Source of the DNA: Deinococcus radiotolerans
Lineage (GTDB): Bacteria; Deinococcota; Deinococci; Deinococcales; Deinococcaceae
Length of the DNA stretch: 64,000 nucleotides
NCBI RefSeq assembly: GCF_014647435.1
Contig: NZ_BMPE01000011.1
Coordinates: 1-64,000 of the forward strand
Direction of reading: 5' to 3'
The first letter of the stretch is position 1; the number at the start of each line of letters is the position of its first letter. The position numbers were made by a program, and so were the translations under genes. This document shows positions 21,835-32,018 of the stretch, piece after piece. Below the pieces are notes generated by a model, which was given only the letters and a program-made list of their open reading frames with translations, made no database searches and was not told the DNA's origin.

Positions 21835-22494
21835 TTACTCGCCCAGGTAGCGGCGCAGGTCGTCAATGGCGTGGCTGGTGCCGATCACAACCAGCTTGTC
21901 ATGCGGGCGCAGCTCATCCTCGGCGCGGGGCGTCACCTCGATCTTCCCAGCGCGGCTGATCGCGATGATCTGCACGTTGAAGCGGCCCGTGAGGTTCAGG
22001 TCGCGCAGCGTGCCCTTCAGGCGCTCATTCGCCTCGATCTCCACGATGGCGTAGTCGCCGCCCAGGTCCAGGGTATCCACAATGTTCGGCGTGGCGATCT
22101 GCCGCGCCAGCCGCACGCCCATGTCATGCTCGGGCCGGATGACCAAGTCCGCGCCGATGCGTTCCAGCACGCGGCGTGCCATCTCATCAATGGCCTTGCT
22201 GACCACGTACGGCGCGCCGAGGCTCTTGGCGTTCATGGTGGCCAGGATGTTCGCCTGCACGTCCGTGCCGATCGCCACGACCACCACGTCGAAATCCCCG
22301 ACGCCCAGGGCGCGCAGGGCCCGCTCGTCGCTGGCGTCCACGATGGCGGCGTGCGTGACGAGGTTCATGACCCGCTCGACGTTCTCCTCGTTCTGGTCGA
22401 TGGCGACGACCTCGTGACCCATCTCGTAGAGGGTGGTGGCCACGGCCGTACCGAAGCGGCCCAGGCCGATCACCAGACACTGTTTGCTTTTCAT
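21835..22494 (-). CDS. ktrA: Potassium uptake regulatory subunit KtrA (TrkA family)
   Basis: A 219-residue cytoplasmic gating subunit of a Ktr-type K+ channel. The N-terminal RCK_N Rossmann domain opens with KSKQCLVIGLGRFGTAVATTLYEMGHEVVAIDQNEENVERV, with the GxGxxG nucleotide loop. It binds ATP/ADP or NAD(H). The C-terminal RCK_C domain (about residues 135-219) ends in PRAEDELRPHDKLVVIGT, where c-di-AMP binds in some homologues. Its size fits KtrA/KtrC rather than the double-length TrkA. The pore subunit KtrB is not in the window. I chose ATG 22494; a GAAAGGACC site lies just upstream. Confidence 0.9.
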   Translation of the reverse strand: MKSKQCLVIGLGRFGTAVATTLYEMGHEVVAIDQNEENVERVMNLVTHAAIVDASDERALRALGVGDFDVVVVAIGTDVQANILATMNAKSLGAPYVVSKAIDEMARRVLERIGADLVIRPEHDMGVRLARQIATPNIVDTLDLGGDYAIVEIEANERLKGTLRDLNLTGRFNVQIIAISRAGKIEVTPRAEDELRPHDKLVVIGTSHAIDDLRRYLGE

Positions 22495-22569
22495 CGATGG
22501 TCCTTTCTGCCGCCCGGAGCTGGGCAGCGTCATCCGATTGTGCCGCAAACGGGGCGCGGACGCTTCCGC

Positions 22570-23691
22570 TCAGGCGGGCAGGGCGCCCCGCAGGTCCGGG
22601 CTGGCGGCGCTGTCCTCATGGACCGGGCCCAGCAGCACGCGGTTGGTCCCGTTGGCCTGCGCGGCGGTCAGGGTGTCCTCGGCGGCGCGCAGCAGACCCA
22701 GGGCGTCCAGCTGCCCGTCGGCGTACATCACGCCGATGGTGACGGTCGGAATGAGGCCGTCCAGCGGGCGGGACGCCACGCGCACCCGCAGCCGCTCGCA
22801 GGCGGCGCGGGCCGAGCGGGCGTCCGGGGCGCGCATGATCAGGGCCATCTGCCCGTCGCCCAGGCAGCCCAGCAGGTCCTGGTCGCGGACGGTGCCCATC
22901 AGCACCCGGGACACGTGCGCGGACAGCCGCGCGTCCAGCGCCTGCCCCGGGGGAACATCAACGCCGATGGCCGCGACCACCAGCCGCTCGGGCAGGCGGC
23001 GGTGCATGGCCTTGAGCTGCTGTTCCAGGACCGGCCGGGCGGGCAGGCCGGTCAGGGCGTCACGGCCCGGCAGGTCCTGACCCAGCACGGCCTGGCGGAC
23101 GTCGGCGCTCAGGCGGTGCGCGGCGTTGCGCTGCCCGAACAGCAGCACGCCACTGGCGAGCAGCATCTGAAGCAGGGTGCCCACCACGCTGCCCTGAAAG
23201 CTCGTGGGGTCGTGCGCGACCTTGGCGATCAGCAGCAGGCTCAGGCCGCCCAGCGCCGCGGCGTTCAGGGGGCCGCTGACCTGCGCGCCCAGCGCCCACA
23301 GGTGCGAGGCGATCAGCACGGCCATCCAGGGGGCCAGGCCCATCAGGGTGGACAGGCCCGCGCCGTCCGGCAGGACGAACAGGACGTAGCCGATCTTGGT
23401 GAGCAGGTACGTCCAGCCGCCCAGCAGCGCGGCCACCTGCACCGTGAGCAGTGGCAGGCGCGTGAAGCTCAGTGCGGCCAGGAGCGTGCCCTGGAGGGCC
23501 GCCATGAGGGGCAGGGCCAGCCGCTCGAAGGGATCGTGCTGGTGGTAGACCGCCGCGAGCAGCGTGGCCACCAGGATGCCCGCCAGCAGCCGCTGGTTCA
23601 GCGCCCGGTGGTCCACGGTCGTGCGGAACACGCCGCCGCGCGCGTCACGGGCGGACGGCGTCAGGGCACTGGGGCGGAGGTCGGGCAGCAT
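22570..23691 (-). CDS. Membrane protein with degenerate GGDEF domain
   Basis: The 373-residue product has about six membrane segments (residues 25-180: LLAGILVATLLAAVYH, LALPLMAALQGTLLAAL, TVQVAALLGGWTYLL and others) and a cytoplasmic C-terminal GGDEF-type fold. The GGDEF start motif is recognisable (GRDALTGLPARPVLEQQL), but the active-site loop reads LGCLGDGQMALIM in place of GGDEF, so it should not make c-di-GMP. A GTP- or c-di-GMP-binding sensor role, or none, is possible. I prefer ATG 23691; a TTG start at 23736 would add 15 residues. It sits between ktrA and pxpA, all minus strand. Confidence 0.75.
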   Translation of the reverse strand: MLPDLRPSALTPSARDARGGVFRTTVDHRALNQRLLAGILVATLLAAVYHQHDPFERLALPLMAALQGTLLAALSFTRLPLLTVQVAALLGGWTYLLTKIGYVLFVLPDGAGLSTLMGLAPWMAVLIASHLWALGAQVSGPLNAAALGGLSLLLIAKVAHDPTSFQGSVVGTLLQMLLASGVLLFGQRNAAHRLSADVRQAVLGQDLPGRDALTGLPARPVLEQQLKAMHRRLPERLVVAAIGVDVPPGQALDARLSAHVSRVLMGTVRDQDLLGCLGDGQMALIMRAPDARSARAACERLRVRVASRPLDGLIPTVTIGVMYADGQLDALGLLRAAEDTLTAAQANGTNRVLLGPVHEDSAASPDLRGALPA

Positions 23692-23751
23692 CTCACGTCC
23701 GATTGCACCACGCGCACTCTCACGGAGACCTGACAACGCCGCCCGGCCCGT

Positions 23752-24498
23752 TCAGGGCGCCGCGACCCGAAGCCCGGCTGCCGTCAGGGCCGCGCGCAGC
23801 GCCCCGGCCAGTTCGGCGGCCTCGGCGCCGTCGCCGTGCAGGCACAGCGTCCGCGCGGGCACGGCGACCTCCTCGCCGGTCATGGCGGTCGTCACGCCGT
23901 CCCGGGCGATGCGGACGCCCTGCGCGACCGCCGCGTCAAAGGGCAGCAGCGCGCCCGCCTGCCCGCGCGGCCATAGGCTCCCGTCCGGCGCGTATCCGCG
24001 GTCCGCGAAGCCCTCCCCGATCTCCCGCTGCCCTGCGGCGCGCGCCTCGCGCAGCATCACGCTGCCCGGCCCGGCCAGCCCGAAGAACAGCGGCACGCCA
24101 CTGTCCGCCGCGGCCTGCGCCACCGCGCGCGCCAGGGTCTCGTCCCGGACGGCCATGTTGTACAGCATTCCGTGCGGCTTGACGTGCCGCAGCGCCACGC
24201 CCTCGCGCGCCGCGACGGCCTTCAGGGCCTCGATCTGCTCGCGCACGAACGCGCGGACCTCGTCCGGCGGGAAGTGCAGTTCGCGCCGCCCGAAGCCCTC
24301 CCGGTCCGGGAAGCCCGGGTGCGCGCCCGCCGCCACCCCGAAGCGCGCCGCGAGCCTCAGCGAGCCCCGCATGCTCTCCAGATCCCCGGCGTGGCCGCCG
24401 CAGGCGATGTTCGCGCTGCTCACGGCCCTCATCACGGTCTCCTCGTGCGCGCTGCCCTCTCCCAGGTCGGCGTTCAGGTCGATGCTTGGCAGGGTCAT
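23752..24498 (-). CDS. pxpA: 5-oxoprolinase subunit A (LamB/YcsF family)
   Basis: PxpA works with PxpB and PxpC in ATP-dependent hydrolysis of 5-oxoproline (pyroglutamate) to glutamate. The 248-residue protein shows the LamB/YcsF pattern: SIDLNADLGEG at the start, SANIACGGHAGD, GAHPGFPDREGFGRR, ALRHVKPHGMLYN with the conserved KPHG, and TLCLHGDGAEA near the end. TACACT is on the minus strand at 24506-24511, seven bases before ATG 24498. It is separated from pxpBC by the S41-like gene, an unusual split since the three are normally adjacent. They may still be co-regulated. Confidence 0.93.
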   Translation of the reverse strand: MTLPSIDLNADLGEGSAHEETVMRAVSSANIACGGHAGDLESMRGSLRLAARFGVAAGAHPGFPDREGFGRRELHFPPDEVRAFVREQIEALKAVAAREGVALRHVKPHGMLYNMAVRDETLARAVAQAAADSGVPLFFGLAGPGSVMLREARAAGQREIGEGFADRGYAPDGSLWPRGQAGALLPFDAAVAQGVRIARDGVTTAMTGEEVAVPARTLCLHGDGAEAAELAGALRAALTAAGLRVAAP

Positions 24499-24539
24499 AC
24501 CTTCCAGTGTAGTCACCCGCCGCGCGCCACAATACGGGC

Positions 24540-25973
24540 GTGACCCGCGCCCACCTCCTGCTGCTGCCCCTGCTGCTCGCCGCCTGCACGTCCACCCCCA
24601 CCCCGCAGAGTGACGACGTGCCCACCGTGGCGCGCCCCACCCGCCCGGACCAGCCCAGCTGCGCCCTGACGCCCGCGTGGCTGAGCGACCTGGGCGGCCC
24701 GCGCGGGCTGATGGGCGTGAATCTGCGGCCCGCGCCGCTGCGCCCCCAGGCCACCCCCAGCCTGTTCGACGAGCTGCTGGACGTCCGCGAGGCCATCAAC
24801 CTGAACTACTGGGGGGTGTCCAGCGTGGACCTCCAGGCGCTGCACGAGCAGGCCGAAACCGCCGCCCGCAAGGCGTTCGGGAACCTGCGCGCCGCGCCCC
24901 TGACCGCGCAGACCGACGCCTTCATGAATGATTACGTGGACGGCGTGCAGGACGGGCACACCTACTTCCTGGACGCCGCCGGGTACCGCGCGTTCCGGGA
25001 CAGCCTGAGCGCGGCGCCCACCCCCGCCCCCCGCCTGGGCGTCCGCTGGGCCCCGGTGCCCGCAGAGGACGGCGCGGTGCTGCTCGACGCGTTCCCCGGC
25101 TGGCCCGCCGCGCAGGCCGGACTGACGCGCGGGGACACGCTGCTGAGCGTGAACGGCCAGCCCCTGAACCGGCAGCCGGGCGATAGCGACCAAATGCACG
25201 CCGCGCGCCTGACCGCCCTGCTGGGGCAGGTAAGTGCCGCTGGTGAGCCTGTGCTGGTCACGTACCGCCGCGCCCAGGGCGGCGCAGAAACGACCGCCAG
25301 CGTGAGCGTCACGCCCCGCGTCCTGAGCAGCGCCCCGATGCCCTACGCGCAGGCGGTGGCGCCCGGCACGCTGCTGCTGCGCCTGCCCACCTTCGCCACC
25401 GGCGGCGTGGCGGATCAGGTGCATGCCCTGCTGGGCGACGCGCAGCGCGCGGGCGCCACCCGCGTGATTCTGGACCTGCGCGGCAACGGCGGCGGCCTGC
25501 TGTCCGAGGCGATCGGCGTGGCCGGCGCGTTCGCCGGGGACCGGGCGGGGGAGACCATCGAGACCCTCGACGGGCAGGACGTGACCTTCGCGTACCGCGG
25601 CGGGCAGGTGCTCGCGGGCGTGAACTGCGCCCCCACCAGCCCCGTCCTGACGCTGAACAGCCCGGCCCGCTGGACGGGCACCGTGACGGTCCTCGTGAAT
25701 GCCGGGTCCGCCAGCGCCTCCGAGATCGTCGCGCAACTCGCCGCGCAGACCGGCGCTGGCCTGACCGGCGAGCCGACCTACGGCGTCGGGAATACCGTCA
25801 CCGTCATCGGCGGCCTCAGCGGGGACCGCGGCCTGTCGGTCACCATCGGCCGCGCCAACGACCTGAGCGGCCGTCCCCTGCACGCCAGCGTGACCCCCAC
25901 CCCGGTCACGGCCGACGACCTGCGCGCCCTCGCCCACGGGCATGACCTGCCGCTCGAGGCTGCCCTGAAGTGA
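24540..25973 (+). CDS. S41-family peptidase-like lipoprotein
   Basis: A 477-residue predicted lipoprotein (lipobox LLLAAC, cysteine near residue 16) of the C-terminal-processing-peptidase family. It has an N-terminal helical part with DGVQDGHTYFLD, a PDZ-like domain (LLDAFPGWPAAQAGLTRGDTLLSVNGQPL), and the S41 core VILDLRGNGGGLLSEAIGVAGAFAG. The nucleophile loop VTVLVNAGSASASEIVAQL carries the catalytic serine. The expected lysine of the Ser-Lys dyad, normally in the G-GKG-Q loop, is replaced by valine in GEPTYGVGNTVTV. It may use another base or be inactive. The start is GTG 24540, six bases after a CACAAT box. Confidence 0.8.
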   Translation: MTRAHLLLLPLLLAACTSTPTPQSDDVPTVARPTRPDQPSCALTPAWLSDLGGPRGLMGVNLRPAPLRPQATPSLFDELLDVREAINLNYWGVSSVDLQALHEQAETAARKAFGNLRAAPLTAQTDAFMNDYVDGVQDGHTYFLDAAGYRAFRDSLSAAPTPAPRLGVRWAPVPAEDGAVLLDAFPGWPAAQAGLTRGDTLLSVNGQPLNRQPGDSDQMHAARLTALLGQVSAAGEPVLVTYRRAQGGAETTASVSVTPRVLSSAPMPYAQAVAPGTLLLRLPTFATGGVADQVHALLGDAQRAGATRVILDLRGNGGGLLSEAIGVAGAFAGDRAGETIETLDGQDVTFAYRGGQVLAGVNCAPTSPVLTLNSPARWTGTVTVLVNAGSASASEIVAQLAAQTGAGLTGEPTYGVGNTVTVIGGLSGDRGLSVTIGRANDLSGRPLHASVTPTPVTADDLRALAHGHDLPLEAALK

Positions 25974-26030
25974 CCGCAACGGGGAGAAGCGGAGGCCGCG
26001 TGGTGGGCGCAGGTGAGTTGCCTCTTGCCC

Positions 26031-26987
26031 TTACTGCCTGAGGACCCACTCTGCCTGCCGCAGCGCCCGCTCCTGAGCCTGATACGCCGCGTGCGCTGCG
26101 TCGCGCGTCACCTGCCGCAACGTCAGGGTGTCGCCGGGCCGCAGCTGCCCCAGGCGCGGCAGGTCCGCCGTGATCACCACCAGCGGCGTGGGGTACCCGC
26201 CGTGCGTGCCCGCATCCGGCAGCAGCAGGATCGGGCGGCCATCCGGGGGCAGCTGCAGCATGCCGGGCACGTTCGGCACGCTGGGCCGCGCCGGGTCGCG
26301 CGGCGCCGCGACCGCCTCATGCAGGCGCGCGCCCATGCGGTCCGCCTGCGCACTGACCGTGAACGGCCGGTTCAGCAGCTCTGCCGGCAGGTTGCCGGTC
26401 AGGTCCCGGGTGCCGATCACGCGCAGGTCATGGTGCGGCCCAAGGGGCGTGCGGATCTCCGGCGCGATGAACGCCCGCCGCGCCCCGTGGGGGGGCGCCG
26501 TCGCCCAGGTCAGGTGATCCCCGGGCCGCAGCGCGCGCCCCTGCATCCCGCCGAACCCGGCGCGCAGGTCCGTGGCGCGGCTGCCGAACACCTCGTGCGC
26601 GTTCAGACCGCCGCGCACCGCCAGGAACGCCCGCAGGCCCGCCGCGGTGCCCGCGACCGCCAGCGTCTGTCCGGCCTGCACCGGGACGGCCCGCCACAGC
26701 GGGAAGGGCGCGCCGTCCAGCGCCGCGTCGAACGGCGCGCCGCACAGGCTGATCAGCGCCGCCTCGTGAAACAGCAGGCTGGGCCCCCCCAGCGTGACTT
26801 CCAGGCCCGCCGCGCCCGGCGCGTTCCCGACCAGCGCGTTCGCCAGGCGACGCGCCGGCGCGTCGGCCGCGCCTCCGGCCGGAACGCCCAGGGACCGCAC
26901 CTGACGGCCCGCGTCCTGCACGGTGCTCTGCACGCCCGCGCGCAGCACCGTCGCGCCCGTGGCCGGCGCCCTGGCCCCCGCCGTCAC
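26031..26987 (-). CDS. pxpC: 5-oxoprolinase subunit C (biotin-dependent carboxyltransferase fold)
   Basis: PxpC (KipA/YbgK family) forms with PxpB the part of 5-oxoprolinase that opens the phosphorylated lactam. The 318-residue protein has the family start VLRAGVQSTVQDAGRQVRSLGVPAGGAADAPARRLANALVGN, then LEVTLGGPSLLF, LRAFLAVRGGLN-EVFGSRATDLRAGFGG and the closing DGRPILLLPDAGTHGGYPTPLVVITADLPRLGQL. Its GTG start overlaps the pxpB stop (GTGA), so translation is coupled. Homologues were once read as allophanate hydrolase subunit 2 or kinase inhibitor KipA, but pxpA nearby favours oxoprolinase. Confidence 0.93.
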   Translation of the reverse strand: MTAGARAPATGATVLRAGVQSTVQDAGRQVRSLGVPAGGAADAPARRLANALVGNAPGAAGLEVTLGGPSLLFHEAALISLCGAPFDAALDGAPFPLWRAVPVQAGQTLAVAGTAAGLRAFLAVRGGLNAHEVFGSRATDLRAGFGGMQGRALRPGDHLTWATAPPHGARRAFIAPEIRTPLGPHHDLRVIGTRDLTGNLPAELLNRPFTVSAQADRMGARLHEAVAAPRDPARPSVPNVPGMLQLPPDGRPILLLPDAGTHGGYPTPLVVITADLPRLGQLRPGDTLTLRQVTRDAAHAAYQAQERALRQAEWVLRQ

Positions 26988-27616
26988 GGGCGGGCCTCAA
27001 ACCGGACCCGGTCGCCCGCCTGCCACGGCACCGGCGCCCGGCGCGACAGATCGAAGAAATTCACGGACGTGCGGCCCACCAGCCGCCAGCCGCCCGGCGT
27101 CGGGCGCGGGTACACGCCCGCCCACGGTCCGCCCAGTGCCACGCTGCCCGCCGGCACCCGTTCGCGCGGCGCGTCCAGGCGCGGCATCTGAAGCGCGGCG
27201 GGCAGCCCTGTCAGGAACGCGAAGCCCGGCGTGAACCCCAGGAAGGCCACCTCCAGCTCCGCCGCGCACAGCGCCGCCACGAACGCCGGCCCGGACAGAC
27301 CCGCGTGCGCCGCGCACCACGCCAGGTCCGCACCGTCAAAGGTCACGGGCACCACCAGGGTCCGCCCCGACCCGCCCGGCGCGGGTCTCAGCGTCGCCAG
27401 CCGCGTCTGCACGCCCGCCAGCACCGCCTCGCCCGCGCCGGGCGGATCCAGTAGCAGCGTCAGCAGATCCAGGGCGGGCACGGCCTCCAGCACGCCCGGC
27501 AGCGGCTGCGCGCGCAGGCTGGCGAACAGTTCGCGGGCCAGTGGCGTGTGAACGCTCAGCGCAGCGTCCCCCAGCCACTCAAAAGTCGGCGGGCACGGAC
27601 CGGAGGGTGCAGGCAT
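26984..27616 (-). CDS. pxpB: 5-oxoprolinase subunit B (KipI family)
   Basis: PxpB (KipI/YbgJ family) pairs with PxpC in the ATP-dependent 5-oxoprolinase. The 210-residue product has FEWLGDAALSVH at the start, TLVVPVTFDGADLAWCAAHAGLSG in the middle, the diagnostic LEVAFLGFTPGFAFLTGLP, then PRLDAPRERVPAGSVALGGPWAGVYPRPTPGGWRLVGRT. I chose ATG 27616 because TATGCT lies on the minus strand at 27623-27628, six bases upstream (leaderless). The TTG/ATG further upstream in other readings lack such a box. It heads a pxpB-pxpC operon. Confidence 0.92.
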   Translation of the reverse strand: MPAPSGPCPPTFEWLGDAALSVHTPLARELFASLRAQPLPGVLEAVPALDLLTLLLDPPGAGEAVLAGVQTRLATLRPAPGGSGRTLVVPVTFDGADLAWCAAHAGLSGPAFVAALCAAELEVAFLGFTPGFAFLTGLPAALQMPRLDAPRERVPAGSVALGGPWAGVYPRPTPGGWRLVGRTSVNFFDLSRRAPVPWQAGDRVRFEARP

Positions 27617-27717
27617 GCACCCAGCATACGGAGCGCCCGCACCCCGCCGCGCGGTCCTGTGCAGCCGCGCCGCACACTCGCCCCGCCCGGCCCGCCGCAC
27701 CCGGTACGCTGCGGGGC

Positions 27718-28992
<1,275 letters not shown>

Positions 28993-28999
28993 CCGGCAT

Positions 29000-29028
29000 T
29001 TGACAGGACGCGCCCCCCCTCTTATACT
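29000..29028 (+). promoter_or_regulatory. Sigma-70-type promoter of the tRNA cluster
   Basis: TTGACA at 29000-29005 and TATACT at 29023-29028 are separated by exactly 17 bp, and tRNA-Ser begins 46 bases after the -10 box. This is the strongest consensus promoter in the window and would drive the first three tRNAs. Confidence 0.9.
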
Positions 29029-29073
29029 TCCCCTCGCGCCTGAGTTCAGCACAGGGCGCGCCCCGCCACGCAG

Positions 29074-29162
<89 letters not shown>

Positions 29163-29178
29163 ACATGACAACCGGACT

Positions 29179-29266
29179 GGAGAGGTGGGTGAGTGGCTGA
29201 AACCGCACCCCTGCTAAGGGTGTATACCGCAAGGTATCGAGGGTTCGAATCCCTCCCTCTTCGCCA
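29179..29266 (+). tRNA. tRNA-Ser (GCT)
   Basis: An 88-base class II tRNA. GGAGAGG pairs with CCTCTTC in the acceptor, the anticodon stem-loop CACCC-CTGCTAA-GGGTG places GCT at 29213-29215, a long variable arm follows, and CCA is encoded. It reads AGC and AGU. It lies 17 bp after tRNA-Ser (TGA) and is probably on the same transcript. Confidence 0.95.
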
Positions 29267-29302
29267 CCATTCAACGCGCCACACGTTGAATACAGCCGCA
29301 GG

Positions 29303-29381
<79 letters not shown>

Positions 29382-29391
29382 CCAGAGATGA

Positions 29392-29413
29392 CCCCCGCCG
29401 CAAGCGGGGGTTT
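29392..29413 (+). terminator. Terminator after the first tRNA-Arg
   Basis: Stem CCCCCGC (29392-29398) with GCGGGGG (29404-29410), loop CGCAA, then TTT. The same hairpin is repeated after the second tRNA-Arg. Confidence 0.85.
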
Positions 29414-29457
29414 GCTGTTGCTTGCTTCCGCGCCGCTCCCAGTTCTCCTGTTCGTGC

Positions 29458-29486
29458 TTGCAATTTCTGCCTGGAACCGGTAACCT
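29458..29486 (+). promoter_or_regulatory. Promoter of the second tRNA-Arg
   Basis: TTGCAA at 29458-29463 and TAACCT at 29481-29486 have a 17-bp spacer. They lie between the first terminator and the second tRNA-Arg, so the second copy is transcribed on its own. Confidence 0.7.
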
Positions 29487-29517
29487 CTTTCGGCTGCGCA
29501 CTGAGCGCAGACAGGAC

Positions 29518-29594
<77 letters not shown>

Positions 29595-29604
29595 TAAGAG
29601 AAGG

Positions 29605-29626
29605 CCCCCGCCGCAAGCGGGGGTTT
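29605..29626 (+). terminator. Terminator after the second tRNA-Arg
   Basis: Stem CCCCCGC (29605-29611) with GCGGGGG (29617-29623), loop CGCAA, then TTT: the same hairpin as at 29392-29413. Confidence 0.85.
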
Positions 29627-29641
29627 CTGCTGTCCTGCGTC

Positions 29642-29812
29642 CTACTTGCCGTGCTTGGTCAGGCGGTACAGGGTCACGCCGTTACTGATGAGCAGAACCG
29701 CGCACAGCAGCGCCATGGGCCACTCCTGCTTGGTGACAAAACGGATGGTCAGGATGCCCCAGCCGCACATCAGGGCAACGACAAGCCAGATGCGCCAGGC
29801 CGGCGCGTTCAT
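29642..29812 (-). CDS. 56-residue membrane protein
   Basis: A small protein with two hydrophobic segments, IWLVVALMCGWGILTI (about residues 8-22) and WPMALLCAVLLISNGVTLY (about 31-49), with short basic ends. I recognise no family. The start at 29812 has GAGG about 10 bases upstream on the minus strand; a nearby in-frame ATG at 29821 is an alternative. It lies alone between the tRNA cluster and a subtilase gene, converging on the tRNA terminator. Confidence 0.5.
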   Translation of the reverse strand: MNAPAWRIWLVVALMCGWGILTIRFVTKQEWPMALLCAVLLISNGVTLYRLTKHGK

Positions 29813-29873
29813 TGCGTGAACCTCATGCCGCTCAGGGTACGGGGTGAGGTGGGGGCCGGTGGTCCCGGCCCCG

Positions 29874-31043
29874 TTACAACCGGCCCAGCGTGGACGCCAG
29901 CGCGCGCTTGAGGGCCGCCTCGGCATTCAGGGTCCCCGACCCGCACGTGCGGTCAGGTTGCGGATCGCAGCGCCGGCCGGGGAAGGGCGTGGCGCTGCCC
30001 GTGAGGTACACGCGCAGCAGGGCCGGGCTCAGTCTGGGGCGCGCGCCCAGCAACAGGCTGGCCACACCCGTCACGTGCGGCGCAGCGAAACTCGTGCCGT
30101 TCGGGCTGCGCTGCCCACCCGGGCCGCTGATGCTCAGGCTGGGAATGCCGCGCGCAGCGTCCCCGCCGGGCGCGGCGAGCGCCACGCTGCGCCCCCAGTT
30201 GGCGTACGCGGGCCGCTGCCCCGCCTCGGTGACACTGGTCACGGTCAGCACGTTCCGGCAGCCCGCCGGGGAGTACCCGGCCGCGTCCTTCCCGTCATTT
30301 GCGGCGCCCGCAATCACCAGCGCGCCCTTCGCCGTGACGGCGTCCACCGCCGCCTGCACGCGCGCGTCACAGCCGGTGAGGGGAATGAAATCCGCGTACA
30401 GACTGAGATTCAGCAGCTTCGCAGGATTCGGATTCACCGGCGCGCCCGCCACCGGAATTCCGGCCGCCCACTTCAGGCCGTCCACGAGGTCCGGAACGGC
30501 AATGGTGCCCTCGGTATCGGCCACGCGGACATGCACGATCTTCGCCTGCGGATTGATGCCTGCCATGCCCCGCCCGTCATGCGCCGCGCCGATCAGGTTC
30601 GCGATGATCTCCGCGTGGTACGCGAACGCTCCGACCCCACTGGCGTCCGCGTCGCGGCCCGTGCCGTCCCCGGCGCGCTGCACGCTGCTCACGAAATCGT
30701 AGCCGTTCACGGCCCGCGCGCCCAACTCCGCGCTGGGCACAAACCCGGTGTCCAGCACCGCGACCGTGACCGGCGCTGACCGCTCCAGCGCCCACGCCTG
30801 CGGCATGCGAATCAACTGAAGATTCCACTGCCCCGCGAACAGCGGATCACTGGGCGTCACGGCCGCGGCCGGCGCGGTGGGCGTGACCGGGCGCGGCACG
30901 CTGGGGGCGGCACTGGGCGGCGCGATGGGCAGAATTTCCTCCAGCGGCTGCGGCAAGACTGGCGGGAGCGCCGGCGTGACGGACAGGGCCGGGCCCAGCA
31001 GCAGGGCGCCAAGCGCGGCGCGGAACAGGAGACGGGCAGTCAT
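29874..31043 (-). CDS. Secreted S8 (subtilisin-like) serine peptidase
   Basis: A 389-residue exported subtilase. A signal peptide ([17 protein letters not shown]) is followed by a Pro/Ala-rich linker and a short propeptide-like stretch ([19 protein letters not shown]). The catalytic domain has aspartate in [10 protein letters not shown], histidine in the shortened motif [16 protein letters not shown], the oxyanion segment [14 protein letters not shown], and serine in [19 protein letters not shown]. The histidine motif departs from the usual GHGTHVAG, so the subgroup is unusual, but all three residues are present. Two cysteines near the end ([12 protein letters not shown]) may form a disulfide. 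GACACT on the minus strand at 31050-31055 is six bases before ATG 31043. Confidence 0.9.
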   Translation of the reverse strand: MTARLLFRAALGALLLGPALSVTPALPPVLPQPLEEILPIAPPSAAPSVPRPVTPTAPAAAVTPSDPLFAGQWNLQLIRMPQAWALERSAPVTVAVLDTGFVPSAELGARAVNGYDFVSSVQRAGDGTGRDADASGVGAFAYHAEIIANLIGAAHDGRGMAGINPQAKIVHVRVADTEGTIAVPDLVDGLKWAAGIPVAGAPVNPNPAKLLNLSLYADFIPLTGCDARVQAAVDAVTAKGALVIAGAANDGKDAAGYSPAGCRNVLTVTSVTEAGQRPAYANWGRSVALAAPGGDAARGIPSLSISGPGGQRSPNGTSFAAPHVTGVASLLLGARPRLSPALLRVYLTGSATPFPGRRCDPQPDRTCGSGTLNAEAALKRALASTLGRL

Positions 31044-31153
31044 CCCCACAGTGTCGCCCGCCCCCCTGACGCGCGCCTGAGCGCCCCTTGACCAAACCTC
31101 CGAACAGCGCCCACCGCGACCAGACGGGGGAACGCTGCGATACCATCACCGGT

Positions 31154-31963
31154 ATGACCGACCCGCTCCCCGGTGCCCCCCGCCACCCCACCGCGCGGCC
31201 CGTCGTGCTACTGACCGGGGCGTCCAGCGGGATCGGGCGGGCCACGGCCGTGGAACTCGCCAGCCTGGGCTACGCGCTCGTGCTGGCCGCGCGCCGCGCT
31301 GAGGACCTGCACGCCCTGGCCCGGGAACTCGACCCCAGTGGCGCGCGCGTTCTGGCCGTGCCCACGGACGTCACGGACGACGCCTCACGCCGCGCCCTGA
31401 TCCGCGAGGCGCACGCGCACTTCGGTCACGTGGACGTGCTGATCAACAACGCAGGCGTCACCGTCGAGAAGGGCTGGTGGTGGAATGACCCCGATCCGCT
31501 GCGCGTCCTGCGCGTGAACCTCGACGCGCCCATTGAACTCACGCGGCTGATCCTGCCGGAATTCCAGACGCGCGGCAGCGGCCACATCGTCAACATCGGC
31601 TCCGTCGCCGGGCGGGCCGCCACGAACGGCCTGTACTCCGCCAGCAAGTTCGGCATCCGCGGCTTCAGCCTCGCGCTGCGGCGCGAACTGCTCGGCACTG
31701 GCGTGCACGTCAGCCTGATCGCCCCGGGTTTCGTGAGGAGCGAAATGACCGCCAGCGCCCGCCTGCCCATGCCCGGCCCTGAAGTCGTCGCGCAGGCCGT
31801 GGCGCGCGTCCTGCTGCGCCCGAAAGCTGAGACCATCGTCCCGCGCCTCTACCGCCCCCTGGTGTGGCTTGAGGGCCTCATCCCCGCGCTGGGCGACGCG
31901 GTCGTGCAGCGCCTCATCTGGCGCCGCTACGACCACAGCAGCGACCCCAACCCGAAACGCTGA
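31154..31963 (+). CDS. Short-chain dehydrogenase/reductase
   Basis: A 269-residue classical SDR. The NAD(P) motif is [12 protein letters not shown] near residue 18, NNAG is at about residue 99 ([15 protein letters not shown]), and the catalytic Ser-Tyr-Lys set is present as [34 protein letters not shown] follows. An arginine pair after the second strand (LAARRAEDL) favours NADP(H). The substrate is not known; the C-terminal extension with a hydrophobic stretch ([22 protein letters not shown]) resembles SDRs attached to membranes or acting on lipids. TACCAT at 31141-31146 lies seven bases before ATG 31154. Confidence 0.88.
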   Translation: MTDPLPGAPRHPTARPVVLLTGASSGIGRATAVELASLGYALVLAARRAEDLHALARELDPSGARVLAVPTDVTDDASRRALIREAHAHFGHVDVLINNAGVTVEKGWWWNDPDPLRVLRVNLDAPIELTRLILPEFQTRGSGHIVNIGSVAGRAATNGLYSASKFGIRGFSLALRRELLGTGVHVSLIAPGFVRSEMTASARLPMPGPEVVAQAVARVLLRPKAETIVPRLYRPLVWLEGLIPALGDAVVQRLIWRRYDHSSDPNPKR

Positions 31964-31969
31964 CCGCAC

Positions 31970-32000
31970 CACGCCCCTCTGCTTGATGCGGAGGGGCGTG
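31970..32000. terminator. Bidirectional terminator
   Basis: A perfect 10-bp stem (CACGCCCCTC at 31970-31979 with GAGGGGCGTG at 31991-32000) lies between the SDR gene and the convergent DUF4384 gene. Confidence 0.75.
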
Positions 32001-32018
32001 ATACCGACTGGTTACCGC

